A DNA stretch of 46,863 bases, taken from NCBI GenBank assembly GCA_903913865.1, contig CAIWMU010000078.1, positions 1-46,863 on the forward strand, given 5' to 3'. The DNA comes from an uncultured Verrucomicrobia subdivision 3 bacterium (GTDB lineage: Bacteria > Verrucomicrobiota > Verrucomicrobiia > Limisphaerales > UBA8199). Shown here one piece after another: positions 25,576-33,542 of the stretch (within the stretch, counting starts at the first letter, position 1; each line of letters starts with the position of its first letter). The position numbers and the translations under genes are program-made. The notes below the pieces were generated by a model. It had not been told where the DNA came from and searched no databases. It worked only from the letters and a program-made list of their open reading frames with translations.

Positions 25576-26034
25576 GCGCCAATCCTATTACGCCATCATT
25601 GGCGCCGGGGCAAGTCCCGAAAAAAGGGGTCAGTCCTCACTTTTGACAGTTGATGAGATCGTCCGTCCCACCCGGGAATGGCGGGAGGCCGAGAGCGGGA
25701 TCGTGCATAAGGGTCAAAATCATGGCCGTGGCCTTTAACCCGGGCTATAATATTGCAGGTATGAGGAGGTGAAAAGATCAGAACGGTTTGACGGGGGATG
25801 GCCCGGGAACAGGGGGGCAAATACTTGTTTGTTCAAGGCAGGCCAAAAAATGCTCAGCAAATGGCAATTCATGTGAAGTCTTCCGGGCAGGTTCCGGTAT
25901 CTTATGCGGAGACGTGGCGATCCCGGCCCTAGGTGGCCGGGGTGCTGTGTTTTAAGAACAACGATGAGCGATGGCTCCACATTTTATTTAGTGAAACCTG
26001 CCCGGCGGTATTCAGCCGTGGGGAAGCCCTGCAC
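25576..26034. promoter_or_regulatory. Divergent intergenic region between fabG and nuoH
   Basis: There is no convincing gene in these 459 bp; the short frames are overlapping and lack family features. A perfect TATAAT stands at 25746-25751 on the plus strand, without a good -35 at normal distance, and an aggaggtga string at 25764-25772 follows without a useful start codon. Near the fabG side, aaaaaggggtcagtcctcacttttgaca (25621-25647 region) resembles short repeats linked to REP-associated tyrosine transposases. The region must contain promoters for both flanking operons. Confidence 0.4.
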
Positions 26035-27036
26035 ATGAGCGTTCCGGAACCGTTTCGATTGATTTTGTTTGTGGCGGGCCTGATGGGGTTCGTCGGGTTC
26101 AACGCCGCCTACCTGGTCTGGGTGGAGCGCAAAGGCGCGGGCCGGTTCCAGCGGCGGCCGGGTCCCACCGAGGCCGGTTGGGCCGGGTTGCTGCAGCCGA
26201 TCGCGGATGCGGCGAAGCTTCTTTCCAAGCAGTTGATCGTTCCTGCCGGGGTGGACAGGACCCTTTTCCGGGCCGCGCCGTTGATGGTGATGGCCCCGGC
26301 GATGATCGGTCTGGCGGTGATTCCGTTCAGTGAGACGCTGGCGGCGAGGAATATCAATGTCGGGCTGCTGATGATTTTTGCGTTTGGCTCCATCAACGTG
26401 ATGGCGGTGATGCTCGGTGGATGGGCCTCCCGGAACAAGTATGCGATCATTTCCGCTGCGCGTGTGGTTTCACAGAACGTGGCATATGAGATTCCGATGC
26501 TGCTGGTCGTGGTGACGATGATCATGATGACCGGGACGATGAATCTGCAGGAGATCGTCCAGCAGCAGGCCGGCCCGATCTGGCACTGGAACATCTTCCG
26601 GGTGTGGATCAATCCTCTGGCACCCATTACCTTCTTGATTTTCTACATCTGCATGCTCGCGGAGACGAACCGTGCCCCGTTTGACATGGCGGAGGCCGAG
26701 AGCGAACTGGTGGCCGGGGCCTACACGGAATATTCGGGGATGGGTTTCGGGGTGTTTTTCATGGCGGAATATGCGAACATCCTGCTGGGCTGCAGCGTGG
26801 CCACGGTTCTGTTCCTGGGTGGTTGGCAGAGCCCGTTTGGCATCTGGTCAGGGGTGCTGTGGTTCCTGGCAAAGCTCTATTTTCTGGTGTTTTCAGTGGT
26901 GTGGATTCGTTGGACTTTTCCCCGGACACAGTTTTACGGGTTGCTGAACCTTTCCTGGAAGATCCTGATCCCTGTTTCTTTGTTTACCTTCATCCTTTCA
27001 AGCGCGATGATTAAGCTTTTAGGAAACAGGTTATGA
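26035..27036 (+). CDS. nuoH: NADH-quinone oxidoreductase subunit H
   Basis: A 333-residue inner-membrane protein with about eight helices, the quinone-site subunit that links the peripheral and membrane arms of complex I. Motifs include VWVERKGAGRFQRRPGPTEA near the first helix, EIPMLLVVV, and LAETNRAPFDMAEAESELVA with the conserved acidic residues. I start at the ATG 26035 (MSVPEPFRL), since the added N-terminus of the longer frame is not family-like. It is the first gene of the operon: nuoA-G are not upstream. The stop overlaps nuoI by 4 bp. Confidence 0.95.
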   Translation: MSVPEPFRLILFVAGLMGFVGFNAAYLVWVERKGAGRFQRRPGPTEAGWAGLLQPIADAAKLLSKQLIVPAGVDRTLFRAAPLMVMAPAMIGLAVIPFSETLAARNINVGLLMIFAFGSINVMAVMLGGWASRNKYAIISAARVVSQNVAYEIPMLLVVVTMIMMTGTMNLQEIVQQQAGPIWHWNIFRVWINPLAPITFLIFYICMLAETNRAPFDMAEAESELVAGAYTEYSGMGFGVFFMAEYANILLGCSVATVLFLGGWQSPFGIWSGVLWFLAKLYFLVFSVVWIRWTFPRTQFYGLLNLSWKILIPVSLFTFILSSAMIKLLGNRL

Positions 27037-27620
27037 GCAACGCTATTAAAGAAGTTTACGACGGTTTCAAGAGTCTGGTGACCGGGATGCGGATCACCAT
27101 AGGCCAGTTTTTCAAGCCGACGATCACGGTCCAGTATCCGCATGAGTCGCTGAAGATGCCGACCCGGTTCCGGGGGCATATTGAACTCGTGACGGATCCG
27201 GAGACCGGAAAGCCCCTCTGTTTTGCCTGCAAACTGTGCGAGCGGGCCTGCCCGAGCGATTGCATCACGGTGGAAGGTGCGAAGCTGGAGGGAGACAAGA
27301 AGAAATCGGTCACCGATTACAAGCTGGATTTCACGAAGTGCAGCCTGTGCGGCTCCTGCGTGGAGGCCTGCAGGGACGGGGCGATCCGGTACTCGCGAGA
27401 CTACAATCTGGCGAGCACCAGCAAGGAAGATTTCGTGATGGACCTCTTCAAGCGGCTTGAGCGGGAGCGCGAGGCAGTGGAAGGACCGACCGGTTCGGCA
27501 ATCCCCGCCGCCCAGAAGGCTCCCGAAGCCCCGGTCGCGGCAGTTCCCGCGCCCACCCCGGCGGCGGCGGCTCCAGCCCCGGCACCCGCCGCCCAGCCAG
27601 CAACACCCCAGGACAAATGA
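27033..27620 (+). CDS. nuoI: NADH-quinone oxidoreductase subunit I (two 4Fe-4S), with Pro/Ala tail
   Basis: A 195-residue iron-sulfur protein that passes electrons to the N2 cluster near quinone. The first cluster is CFACKLCERACP (Cys63, 66, 69, 73); the second is CSLCGSCVEACRD (Cys103, 106, 109, 113), where the usual Pro after the last Cys is Arg. After residue ~145 there is a low-complexity Ala/Pro tail of about 45 residues that classical NuoI lacks. The ATG overlaps the nuoH stop (ATGA) and its own stop overlaps nuoJ. Confidence 0.95.
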   Translation: MSNAIKEVYDGFKSLVTGMRITIGQFFKPTITVQYPHESLKMPTRFRGHIELVTDPETGKPLCFACKLCERACPSDCITVEGAKLEGDKKKSVTDYKLDFTKCSLCGSCVEACRDGAIRYSRDYNLASTSKEDFVMDLFKRLEREREAVEGPTGSAIPAAQKAPEAPVAAVPAPTPAAAAPAPAPAAQPATPQDK

Positions 27621-28150
27621 GCGAATTTCCCGCAGCCGGTCTCATCCTTAACATCGTTTTCGTGCTGGCGCTGGCCACCACCCTTGTGGGGGCGGTGCTG
27701 GCGGTTGTCACCACCCGCATCATCCGGAGCGTCTGCGGTCTGGCGATTTGCTGTGTCGGCCTGGCCGAGTTGTATTATTTCCTGCACAGCCCGTTTCTGG
27801 CGTTGATGGAGATCCTGATTTACGTCGGCGCGGTGTGCGTCACCATCGTGTTTGCGGTGATGCTTGCTGAACCGGAGGAGGCTGTGGTGGAGAAGAAGCG
27901 CGGGGTTGATTTTGCCTGGAGCGGCCTGGCGATGGTGGTTTGTGGTGCAATTTTCTTTGGCCTTTGGAGGCTGGGCTCCCAGCAGGACTGGACGGCCCTG
28001 ACCCCCCGGACCAATGACGGATCGATCCAGTCGATCGGCAAGGCGCTTCTCACGACCTACAGTCTTCCCTTTGAGATGATTTCCCTGGCGTTGCTGGTGG
28101 CCATTCTGGGTGCTCTGGCCGTTGCGCGGACCGGGAGGGACAAAGCATGA
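27617..28150 (+). CDS. nuoJ: NADH-quinone oxidoreductase subunit J
   Basis: A 177-residue membrane protein with five hydrophobic helices. The third-helix region LMEILIYVGAVCVTIVFAVM contains the conserved pi-bulge/Tyr element that takes part in coupling in complex I. It has 4-bp overlaps with both nuoI and nuoK, showing tight translational coupling. Confidence 0.94.
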   Translation: MSEFPAAGLILNIVFVLALATTLVGAVLAVVTTRIIRSVCGLAICCVGLAELYYFLHSPFLALMEILIYVGAVCVTIVFAVMLAEPEEAVVEKKRGVDFAWSGLAMVVCGAIFFGLWRLGSQQDWTALTPRTNDGSIQSIGKALLTTYSLPFEMISLALLVAILGALAVARTGRDKA

Positions 28151-28473
28151 ATCCGACCCTACTTTACGACAAACCCGAACTTTACATCATCACCGCAGCA
28201 CTACTGCTGGCCCTCGGTGTGTTCGGCCTCGTGCGTCGGCGCACGCTGATTGGCATGCTGATTGCGGGGGAACTCATTTTCTCCGCCGCCGCGCTTAATT
28301 TTATGGCGTTCAACCGGTTCCGGGCCGCGGATCAGAGCACGGGCCAGATTTTCGTCCTGTTCATCATGGGTCTGGCCGCTGCGGAAGTGGCGATTGCGCT
28401 GAGCATTGTGATCGCGGTTTACCGCAACTACCGCTCCGTGAAGACCCGGGAGCTTTCGGATTTGAATGGTTGA
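28147..28473 (+). CDS. nuoK: NADH-quinone oxidoreductase subunit K
   Basis: A 108-residue three-helix membrane protein. The conserved Glu residues of the proton path are present in LIGMLIAGELIFSAAALNFM and GLAAAEVAIALSIVIAVYRN. It links the quinone module to the antiporter-like subunits. Normal NuoK length. It overlaps the next gene by 8 bp if that gene starts at 28466. Confidence 0.95.
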   Translation: MNPTLLYDKPELYIITAALLLALGVFGLVRRRTLIGMLIAGELIFSAAALNFMAFNRFRAADQSTGQIFVLFIMGLAAAEVAIALSIVIAVYRNYRSVKTRELSDLNG

Positions 28474-29956
28474 CCCCATGGAAACGACAAACGACATACG
28501 CCTGCTTTTGGCAGTTCTGGCCCCCCTGATCGGAGCCGGTCTGGTGATGGCGACTGGAAAGAAGCCAAACGTGCGGGAGGCCTGCTCTGCGCTGGCGGCC
28601 CTGACCCTGTTTGGGATCATCGCCTCGCTGGTGCCGGATGTCCTTGCGGGCAAGCGGCTGGTTTGCACCGTCTTCAACCTGCTACCGAACCTCAGCTTCA
28701 CCCTGAGGGCGGATGCGCTTTCGATGGTGTTTGCGCTGGCGGCCTCGTTCCTCTGGGTTCTCACCGTGTTTTATTCCGCGGGTTACATGCGGGGTTTGCA
28801 CGAGCATGACCAGACCCGTTTCAACACCTGTTTTGCTCTTGCCCTGTTCGGGGCGATCGGCACCGCCCTTTCTGACAATCTATTGACGATGTATCTCTTC
28901 TACGAGATCGTCTCCGTCTGCACGTACCCGCTGGTGGCGCACCATCAGGATGAGGAGAGCTATGCCGGGGCCCAGAAGTACATGGTTTACCTGACGACCA
29001 CGGCGAAGGGGCTGATCCTTCCGGCCATGGTATTGATCTATGTGCTGAGCGGCACACTGGATTTCGCAACAAACGTCCACACCGGCATCATCCCGGCTGC
29101 GGCGAATGATTGCGTGGTCACGATTCTCTACGCCTGCTGCATCCTGGGATTTGCCAAGAACGGCATCATGCCCCTGCACAGCTGGCTGCCGAGTGCGATG
29201 GTGGCCCCCACACCTGTCAGCGCCCTGCTGCACGCGGTCGCCGTCGTGAAAGTCGGCGTGTTTTCAACCGTCCGGGTGATGCTTTATGTGTTCGGCGTGG
29301 ATCGGATGGACGCCCTGAACGTGGGGATGCCGACCGCCTATTTTGTTTCCATCACGATTGTGGTGGCCTCCATCATTGCGTTGAGCAAGGACAACCTGAA
29401 AGCGCGGCTGGCCTATTCCACAGTCAGCCAGCTCTCCTATGTGATTCTGGGTGTGGCGCTGCTCAAGCCGAGCGGGGTTGAGGGAGGGTTGATTCACATT
29501 GCCAACCATGCGTTCTCCAAGATCACGTTGTTCTTCTGCGCCGGGGCGATCTATGTGGCCACCCACAAGAAGAACATTTCCGAGATGCACGGCCTGGGTC
29601 GGGTGATGCCCATCACGTTCGGCGCGTTCGCGCTGGCATCGCTGAGCATGATCGGTGCGCCGCCGGTGGGCGGGTTTGTGACCAAGTGGTATCTGCTGAA
29701 CGGGGCGATGGATGCCGGATCGCTCGGCATTCTCCTGGTGCTGCTGGCGAGCACACTGCTCAACACGGCCTACTTTGCGCCGGTCGTTTACCATGGGTTT
29801 TTCGGAAAGCCGAATCCCTCGGATGCGGGGCATCATTACCATGAGGCGCCGCCCGCGATGGTGATTCCGCTGACGGTGACCGCTGTGATCTCGGTGCTGA
29901 TCGGCATTTACCCCAATTTCTTCATGCGCTTCGTGCAGGCGATTTACCCAACATGA
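28466..29956 (+). CDS. MrpD-like antiporter-type proton-pumping subunit (first)
   Basis: A 496-residue membrane protein of the NuoL/M/N-MrpD (Proton_antipo_M) family with about 14 helices. Key residues of the proton channel are present: the Glu in MYLFYEIVSVCTYPLV, the helix-7 Lys in FAKNGIMPLHSWLPSAMVAP and a Lys in HAVAVVKVGVF. It resembles MrpD-like subunits more than a classical NuoL, lacking a long C-terminal lateral helix. A downstream ATG at 28478 is an alternative start. It takes the place where nuoL is expected and would form one of the distal pumps. Stop overlaps the next gene by 4 bp. Confidence 0.88.
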   Translation: MVDPMETTNDIRLLLAVLAPLIGAGLVMATGKKPNVREACSALAALTLFGIIASLVPDVLAGKRLVCTVFNLLPNLSFTLRADALSMVFALAASFLWVLTVFYSAGYMRGLHEHDQTRFNTCFALALFGAIGTALSDNLLTMYLFYEIVSVCTYPLVAHHQDEESYAGAQKYMVYLTTTAKGLILPAMVLIYVLSGTLDFATNVHTGIIPAAANDCVVTILYACCILGFAKNGIMPLHSWLPSAMVAPTPVSALLHAVAVVKVGVFSTVRVMLYVFGVDRMDALNVGMPTAYFVSITIVVASIIALSKDNLKARLAYSTVSQLSYVILGVALLKPSGVEGGLIHIANHAFSKITLFFCAGAIYVATHKKNISEMHGLGRVMPITFGAFALASLSMIGAPPVGGFVTKWYLLNGAMDAGSLGILLVLLASTLLNTAYFAPVVYHGFFGKPNPSDAGHHYHEAPPAMVIPLTVTAVISVLIGIYPNFFMRFVQAIYPT

Positions 29957-30213
29957 AACTGGTGCGACTCATAGAATTTTTGCAGCAGCGGATGAAGCTG
30001 CTGATCAAGCTCAGCTACGTGGTGCTGGCGCTGCTGGTGGTGGCGGATGCCCTGCCATTCATCGTTCACAAGGAGCACGCCCACACCGCCCCCGAGCACA
30101 TCCCCGGTTTCTGGTCCGCTTACGGTTTTGTGGCCTGCGTCCTGATTATCATTGTTTCAAAATGGTTCGGCCACGCGGGGATCATGAAACGGGAGAATTT
30201 CTACGATGAATAG
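29953..30213 (+). CDS. Small two-helix membrane protein within the complex-I cluster
   Basis: An 86-residue protein with two hydrophobic helices (LLIKLSYVVLALLVVADALP and YGFVACVLIIIVSKWFGHAG) separated by a His-rich loop (HKEHAHTAPEH). It is not a classical Nuo subunit. It overlaps both neighbouring MrpD-like genes (4 and 8 bp), so it is very likely translated with them and may be an accessory part joining the two antiporter-like subunits. Confidence 0.8.
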   Translation: MKLVRLIEFLQQRMKLLIKLSYVVLALLVVADALPFIVHKEHAHTAPEHIPGFWSAYGFVACVLIIIVSKWFGHAGIMKRENFYDE

Positions 30214-32014
30214 CCCCTGGATCCATCCATCCCTGATCTTGATCGTCGGGGGGCTCCTGCTGCCCCTGATCCCCAAGGTCCTCAAGAAAGGCTACCTGCT
30301 GGGGGTGCCGATCCTTGTGTTTTTGTCCATCCTTGGCATGTCCAAGGGGGTTCATGGTCAGGTGCAGTTCCTGGACTGGACGCTGACGTTCGGCCGGGTG
30401 GACGCCCTGAGCAGCGTGTTCGGCTACATCATGTCCCTGATGTGCATCATCGGGACCCTTTACGGGCTGCACGTGAAGGAGGATGAGCAGCATATCGCCG
30501 CGTGGGTTTATGTGGCGGGCTCGATCGGGGCGATTTTTGCGGGGGATTTCATCACGCTCTTCCTGTTCTGGGAGATCATGGCGTTTTCATCCGTGTTCCT
30601 GATCTGGTTCCGGGGACGTCCGGAATCGATGGCAGCGGGCTACCGCTACCTGCTGGTGCACGTGGCGGGCGGGCTGGCGCTGCTGATCGGCATGGTTCTG
30701 CACTGCAAGAGTGTGGGCAGCTGGGAGTTTGGGCAGTTGGATGTGCATAATCCGACTCCAGCCGTGTGGCTGATCATGATCGGGTTCATCCTGAACGCCG
30801 CCGTGCCACCGCTGCATGCGTGGCTGCCGGATGCCTACGGCGAGGCTACTTTCAACGGTTCCGTGTTCATGTGCGCTTTCACCACCAAGACCGCTGTTTA
30901 CGCCCTGTGCCGGGGTTTGGCCGGGATGGAGATCCTGGTGCCGCTGGGCGTGATCATGGCCCTTTACGGTGTTGTGTATGCGGTGCTCGAGAACGACTGC
31001 CGCCGCCTGCTGGCCTACCACATCATCAGCCAGGTCGGTTACATGGTGGCGGGTGTCGGGTTGGGCACGGAAATGGCCATCAATGGTGCCTGCGCCCATG
31101 CCTTTGCGCACATCCTCTACAAGGGACTCCTGTTCATGGGTTGCGGCTCGGTTCTTTACATGACCGGCGAGAGCAAGTTCACGGAACTGGGCGGGCTGTG
31201 GCGGAAGATGCCCTACACGTTCCTGTTCACGCTGATCGGCGGTCTTTCCATCTCGGCCTTCCCGCTGTTCAGCGGATTTGTGAGCAAGTCGATGATCGTT
31301 GCGGCCGGGTTTGAGGATCACAAGCTCTGGGTCGGATTTCTCCTGATGCTGGCCTCGGCGGGAACCTTCCTGCACACCGGTTTGAAGGTGCCGTATTTCA
31401 TCTGGTTCGGCAAAAACAAGCCACGCCCCGAGGTGGAAGCCCGGGCCGGGGATCCGCCGTGGAACATGAATGTGGCGATGGCGGTTGCCGCGTTTCTCTG
31501 TATTTTCATCGGCAGCTACACCCCTTATCTCTACAAGATGCTGCCGTTTCCTGAAGTGGCTGAGGAATATTCGAAGGTGGTTTACGGGAGCTACCATGTG
31601 TCGGAGACCCTGCAGATCCTCCTCTTCACGGCGCTTGGATTCTTCCTGCTGCTGAAGAAGCTGACTCCGGAGCCGACTGTGAGCCTGGATCTGGACTGGT
31701 TTTACCGGATGGGCGGGAGGGCCTTTGGCCGCTTTGCACGCGGGCCGCTGCAGACGATGGACAATTTCGTCGGGGAGCTTTACCGGCTGGCCGGCACGGT
31801 GCCGCTGATGGTGTCCGCCCGGATTGCGGGAATTTTTGACAACAAGGTGATTGACGGGGCGGTGGATGGCGTGGCTTACGGTGTGGCCGCTGTCGGGCGC
31901 CGGTTGCGCGGCATGCAGCGTGGGCAGGTGCAGGAGAGCCTGGTGATCTCCTTTGCAGTGGCTGCCATTCTGATTATTGCCTTCCTGTTGTTCTCGAACG
32001 TCTTTACGCGATGA
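30206..32014 (+). CDS. Long MrpD-like antiporter-type subunit (second), helix-7 Lys replaced by Asn
   Basis: A 602-residue membrane protein of the NuoL/M/N-MrpD family. The helix-5 Glu (LFLFWEIMAF) and the helix-8 Lys (AFTTKTAVYAL) are present, but where NuoM/NuoN have Lys before the PxHxW motif (KxxxxPLHxWLPDA) this protein has Asn (LNAAVPPLHAWLPDAY). About 100 C-terminal residues beyond the core, beginning near DWFYRMGGRAFGRFARGP and ending in one more helix (LVISFAVAAILIIAFLLF), resemble the NuoL-type lateral extension. It is probably the most distal pump in the arm. It overlaps its neighbours by 8 and 4 bp. Confidence 0.88.
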   Translation: MNSPWIHPSLILIVGGLLLPLIPKVLKKGYLLGVPILVFLSILGMSKGVHGQVQFLDWTLTFGRVDALSSVFGYIMSLMCIIGTLYGLHVKEDEQHIAAWVYVAGSIGAIFAGDFITLFLFWEIMAFSSVFLIWFRGRPESMAAGYRYLLVHVAGGLALLIGMVLHCKSVGSWEFGQLDVHNPTPAVWLIMIGFILNAAVPPLHAWLPDAYGEATFNGSVFMCAFTTKTAVYALCRGLAGMEILVPLGVIMALYGVVYAVLENDCRRLLAYHIISQVGYMVAGVGLGTEMAINGACAHAFAHILYKGLLFMGCGSVLYMTGESKFTELGGLWRKMPYTFLFTLIGGLSISAFPLFSGFVSKSMIVAAGFEDHKLWVGFLLMLASAGTFLHTGLKVPYFIWFGKNKPRPEVEARAGDPPWNMNVAMAVAAFLCIFIGSYTPYLYKMLPFPEVAEEYSKVVYGSYHVSETLQILLFTALGFFLLLKKLTPEPTVSLDLDWFYRMGGRAFGRFARGPLQTMDNFVGELYRLAGTVPLMVSARIAGIFDNKVIDGAVDGVAYGVAAVGRRLRGMQRGQVQESLVISFAVAAILIIAFLLFSNVFTR

Positions 32015-33540
32015 CCACTCCCAGTTCAACCGGCTCCTGGCCGATCCTAAGCTTCCTGATTTTCAGCCCGCTTGCCGCGGCCGCTGTGGCCGCGTTCATC
32101 CGCGATGACCGCTGGGCGCGCTGGTGGGCGCTGGCCTTCACCACGGTGATCGCCGCCGTTTCACTAACGCTCTACACCGGTTTCAACACCGGAACGGCTG
32201 CCTTCCAGTTCACGGAGACGGCTAATTGGATTGCCGCGCTGAAAATTCAATATGCCATCGGGGTGGATGGGATAAGCCTGCTGCTGGTGCTCCTGACGAC
32301 CCTGATCATGCCTCTGTGCGTGCTGTGCTCCTGGAACTACATCCAGACACGGGTCAAGGAGTTCATGGTCTGCCTGCTGGTGATGGAGAGCGCGATGGTG
32401 GGTGTGTTCTGCGCACTGGATTTCGTGCTGTTTTTCGTGTTCTGGGAGGCGATGCTCATCCCGATGGCACTGTTGATCGGCATCTGGGGCGGCCCCAGGA
32501 AGATTTACGCATCCCTCAAGTTCTTCATCTACACCATGTCCGGCTCCGTGTTCCTGCTGGTGGCGTTGATCGCCCTGCGGCTGCAGGTCGGGTCGTTCTA
32601 CATCCCGGACATGATGGGCAAGCCCTACTCGCACGAGTTCCAGACCTGGGTGTTCCTGGCCTTCTTCATCAGCTTCGCGATCAAGGTGCCGATGTTCCCG
32701 TTCCATACCTGGCTGCCGGCAGCGCACGTTGAGGCCCCCACGGCGGGTAGCGTGATCCTGGCGAGCGTGCTCCTGAAGATGGGCACCTACGGCTTCCTCC
32801 GGTTTTCACTGCCGATCACCCCGTGGGCAGCTGCCTATTTCACACCGCTCGTCATGGGACTTTCGGTGGTGGCCATCACCTATGGCGGGTTGACGGCCCT
32901 GGGGCAGACCGATCTCAAGAAGCTCGTTGCTTATTCGAGTGTGGCGCACATGGGGTTTGCGACCCTTGGAATTTTTGCGATGAACACGATGGGGATTGAG
33001 GGGGCGATCATGGTGATGATCAACCACGGCGTGACCACGGGGGCGTTGTTCATCACGGTGGGAATCATTTACGAGCGGTTGCACAGCCGGGATCTGGGGC
33101 AGGCGGCGGGCATGGGCAAGCACATGCCGGTGCTGGCGGCCTTTGCGGGGGTCTTTTCCCTCTCCTCGCTGGCGTTCCCCGGAACGAACAGCTTCATCGG
33201 CGAGTTCATGGTGATGGCCGGTGGTTTTCAGTTTTCGCCTTTGATGATGGTGCTTGTGGCGCCGGGTGTGGTGCTGGCTGCGGCCTACATGCTGCGGATG
33301 CTGCAGAAGTTCGCCTACGGTTCCACAAAGAACCCTGACCACTCGAAGCTGAAGGATCTGGGCTTCCGCGAAGTCGCCACGCTGATGCCGTTGCTGATTT
33401 TTGTGTTCTGGATCGGGCTGCAACCGGAGCCGTTCACGCGTGTGATGAAGGCGAGTGTGGAGAATCTTCTCCAGCAGACCGCCCAGGCGCGGCCCCCCGC
33501 GGGAGTGGCGGTGGCGCAAATCCCTGTTGATTCGAAATAA
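32011..33540 (+). CDS. nuoM: NADH-quinone oxidoreductase subunit M
   Basis: A 509-residue antiporter-like membrane subunit. Typical NuoM features: VDGISLLLVLLTTLIMPLCV, the Glu in LFFVFWEAMLIPMALLIG, the helix-7 Lys in FAIKVPMFPFHTWLPAAHVE, and EAPTAGSVILASVLLKMGTY. It pumps protons (or Na+) in the membrane arm. ATGA overlap with the preceding MrpD-like gene; 2 bp before nuoN. Confidence 0.95.
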   Translation: MTTPSSTGSWPILSFLIFSPLAAAAVAAFIRDDRWARWWALAFTTVIAAVSLTLYTGFNTGTAAFQFTETANWIAALKIQYAIGVDGISLLLVLLTTLIMPLCVLCSWNYIQTRVKEFMVCLLVMESAMVGVFCALDFVLFFVFWEAMLIPMALLIGIWGGPRKIYASLKFFIYTMSGSVFLLVALIALRLQVGSFYIPDMMGKPYSHEFQTWVFLAFFISFAIKVPMFPFHTWLPAAHVEAPTAGSVILASVLLKMGTYGFLRFSLPITPWAAAYFTPLVMGLSVVAITYGGLTALGQTDLKKLVAYSSVAHMGFATLGIFAMNTMGIEGAIMVMINHGVTTGALFITVGIIYERLHSRDLGQAAGMGKHMPVLAAFAGVFSLSSLAFPGTNSFIGEFMVMAGGFQFSPLMMVLVAPGVVLAAAYMLRMLQKFAYGSTKNPDHSKLKDLGFREVATLMPLLIFVFWIGLQPEPFTRVMKASVENLLQQTAQARPPAGVAVAQIPVDSK

Positions 33541-33542
33541 CG

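Noticed and set aside
30587-32029. 480-codon minus-strand frame opposite the second MrpD-like gene
   Set aside because: His/Gln/Arg-rich shadow of a conserved membrane protein gene.
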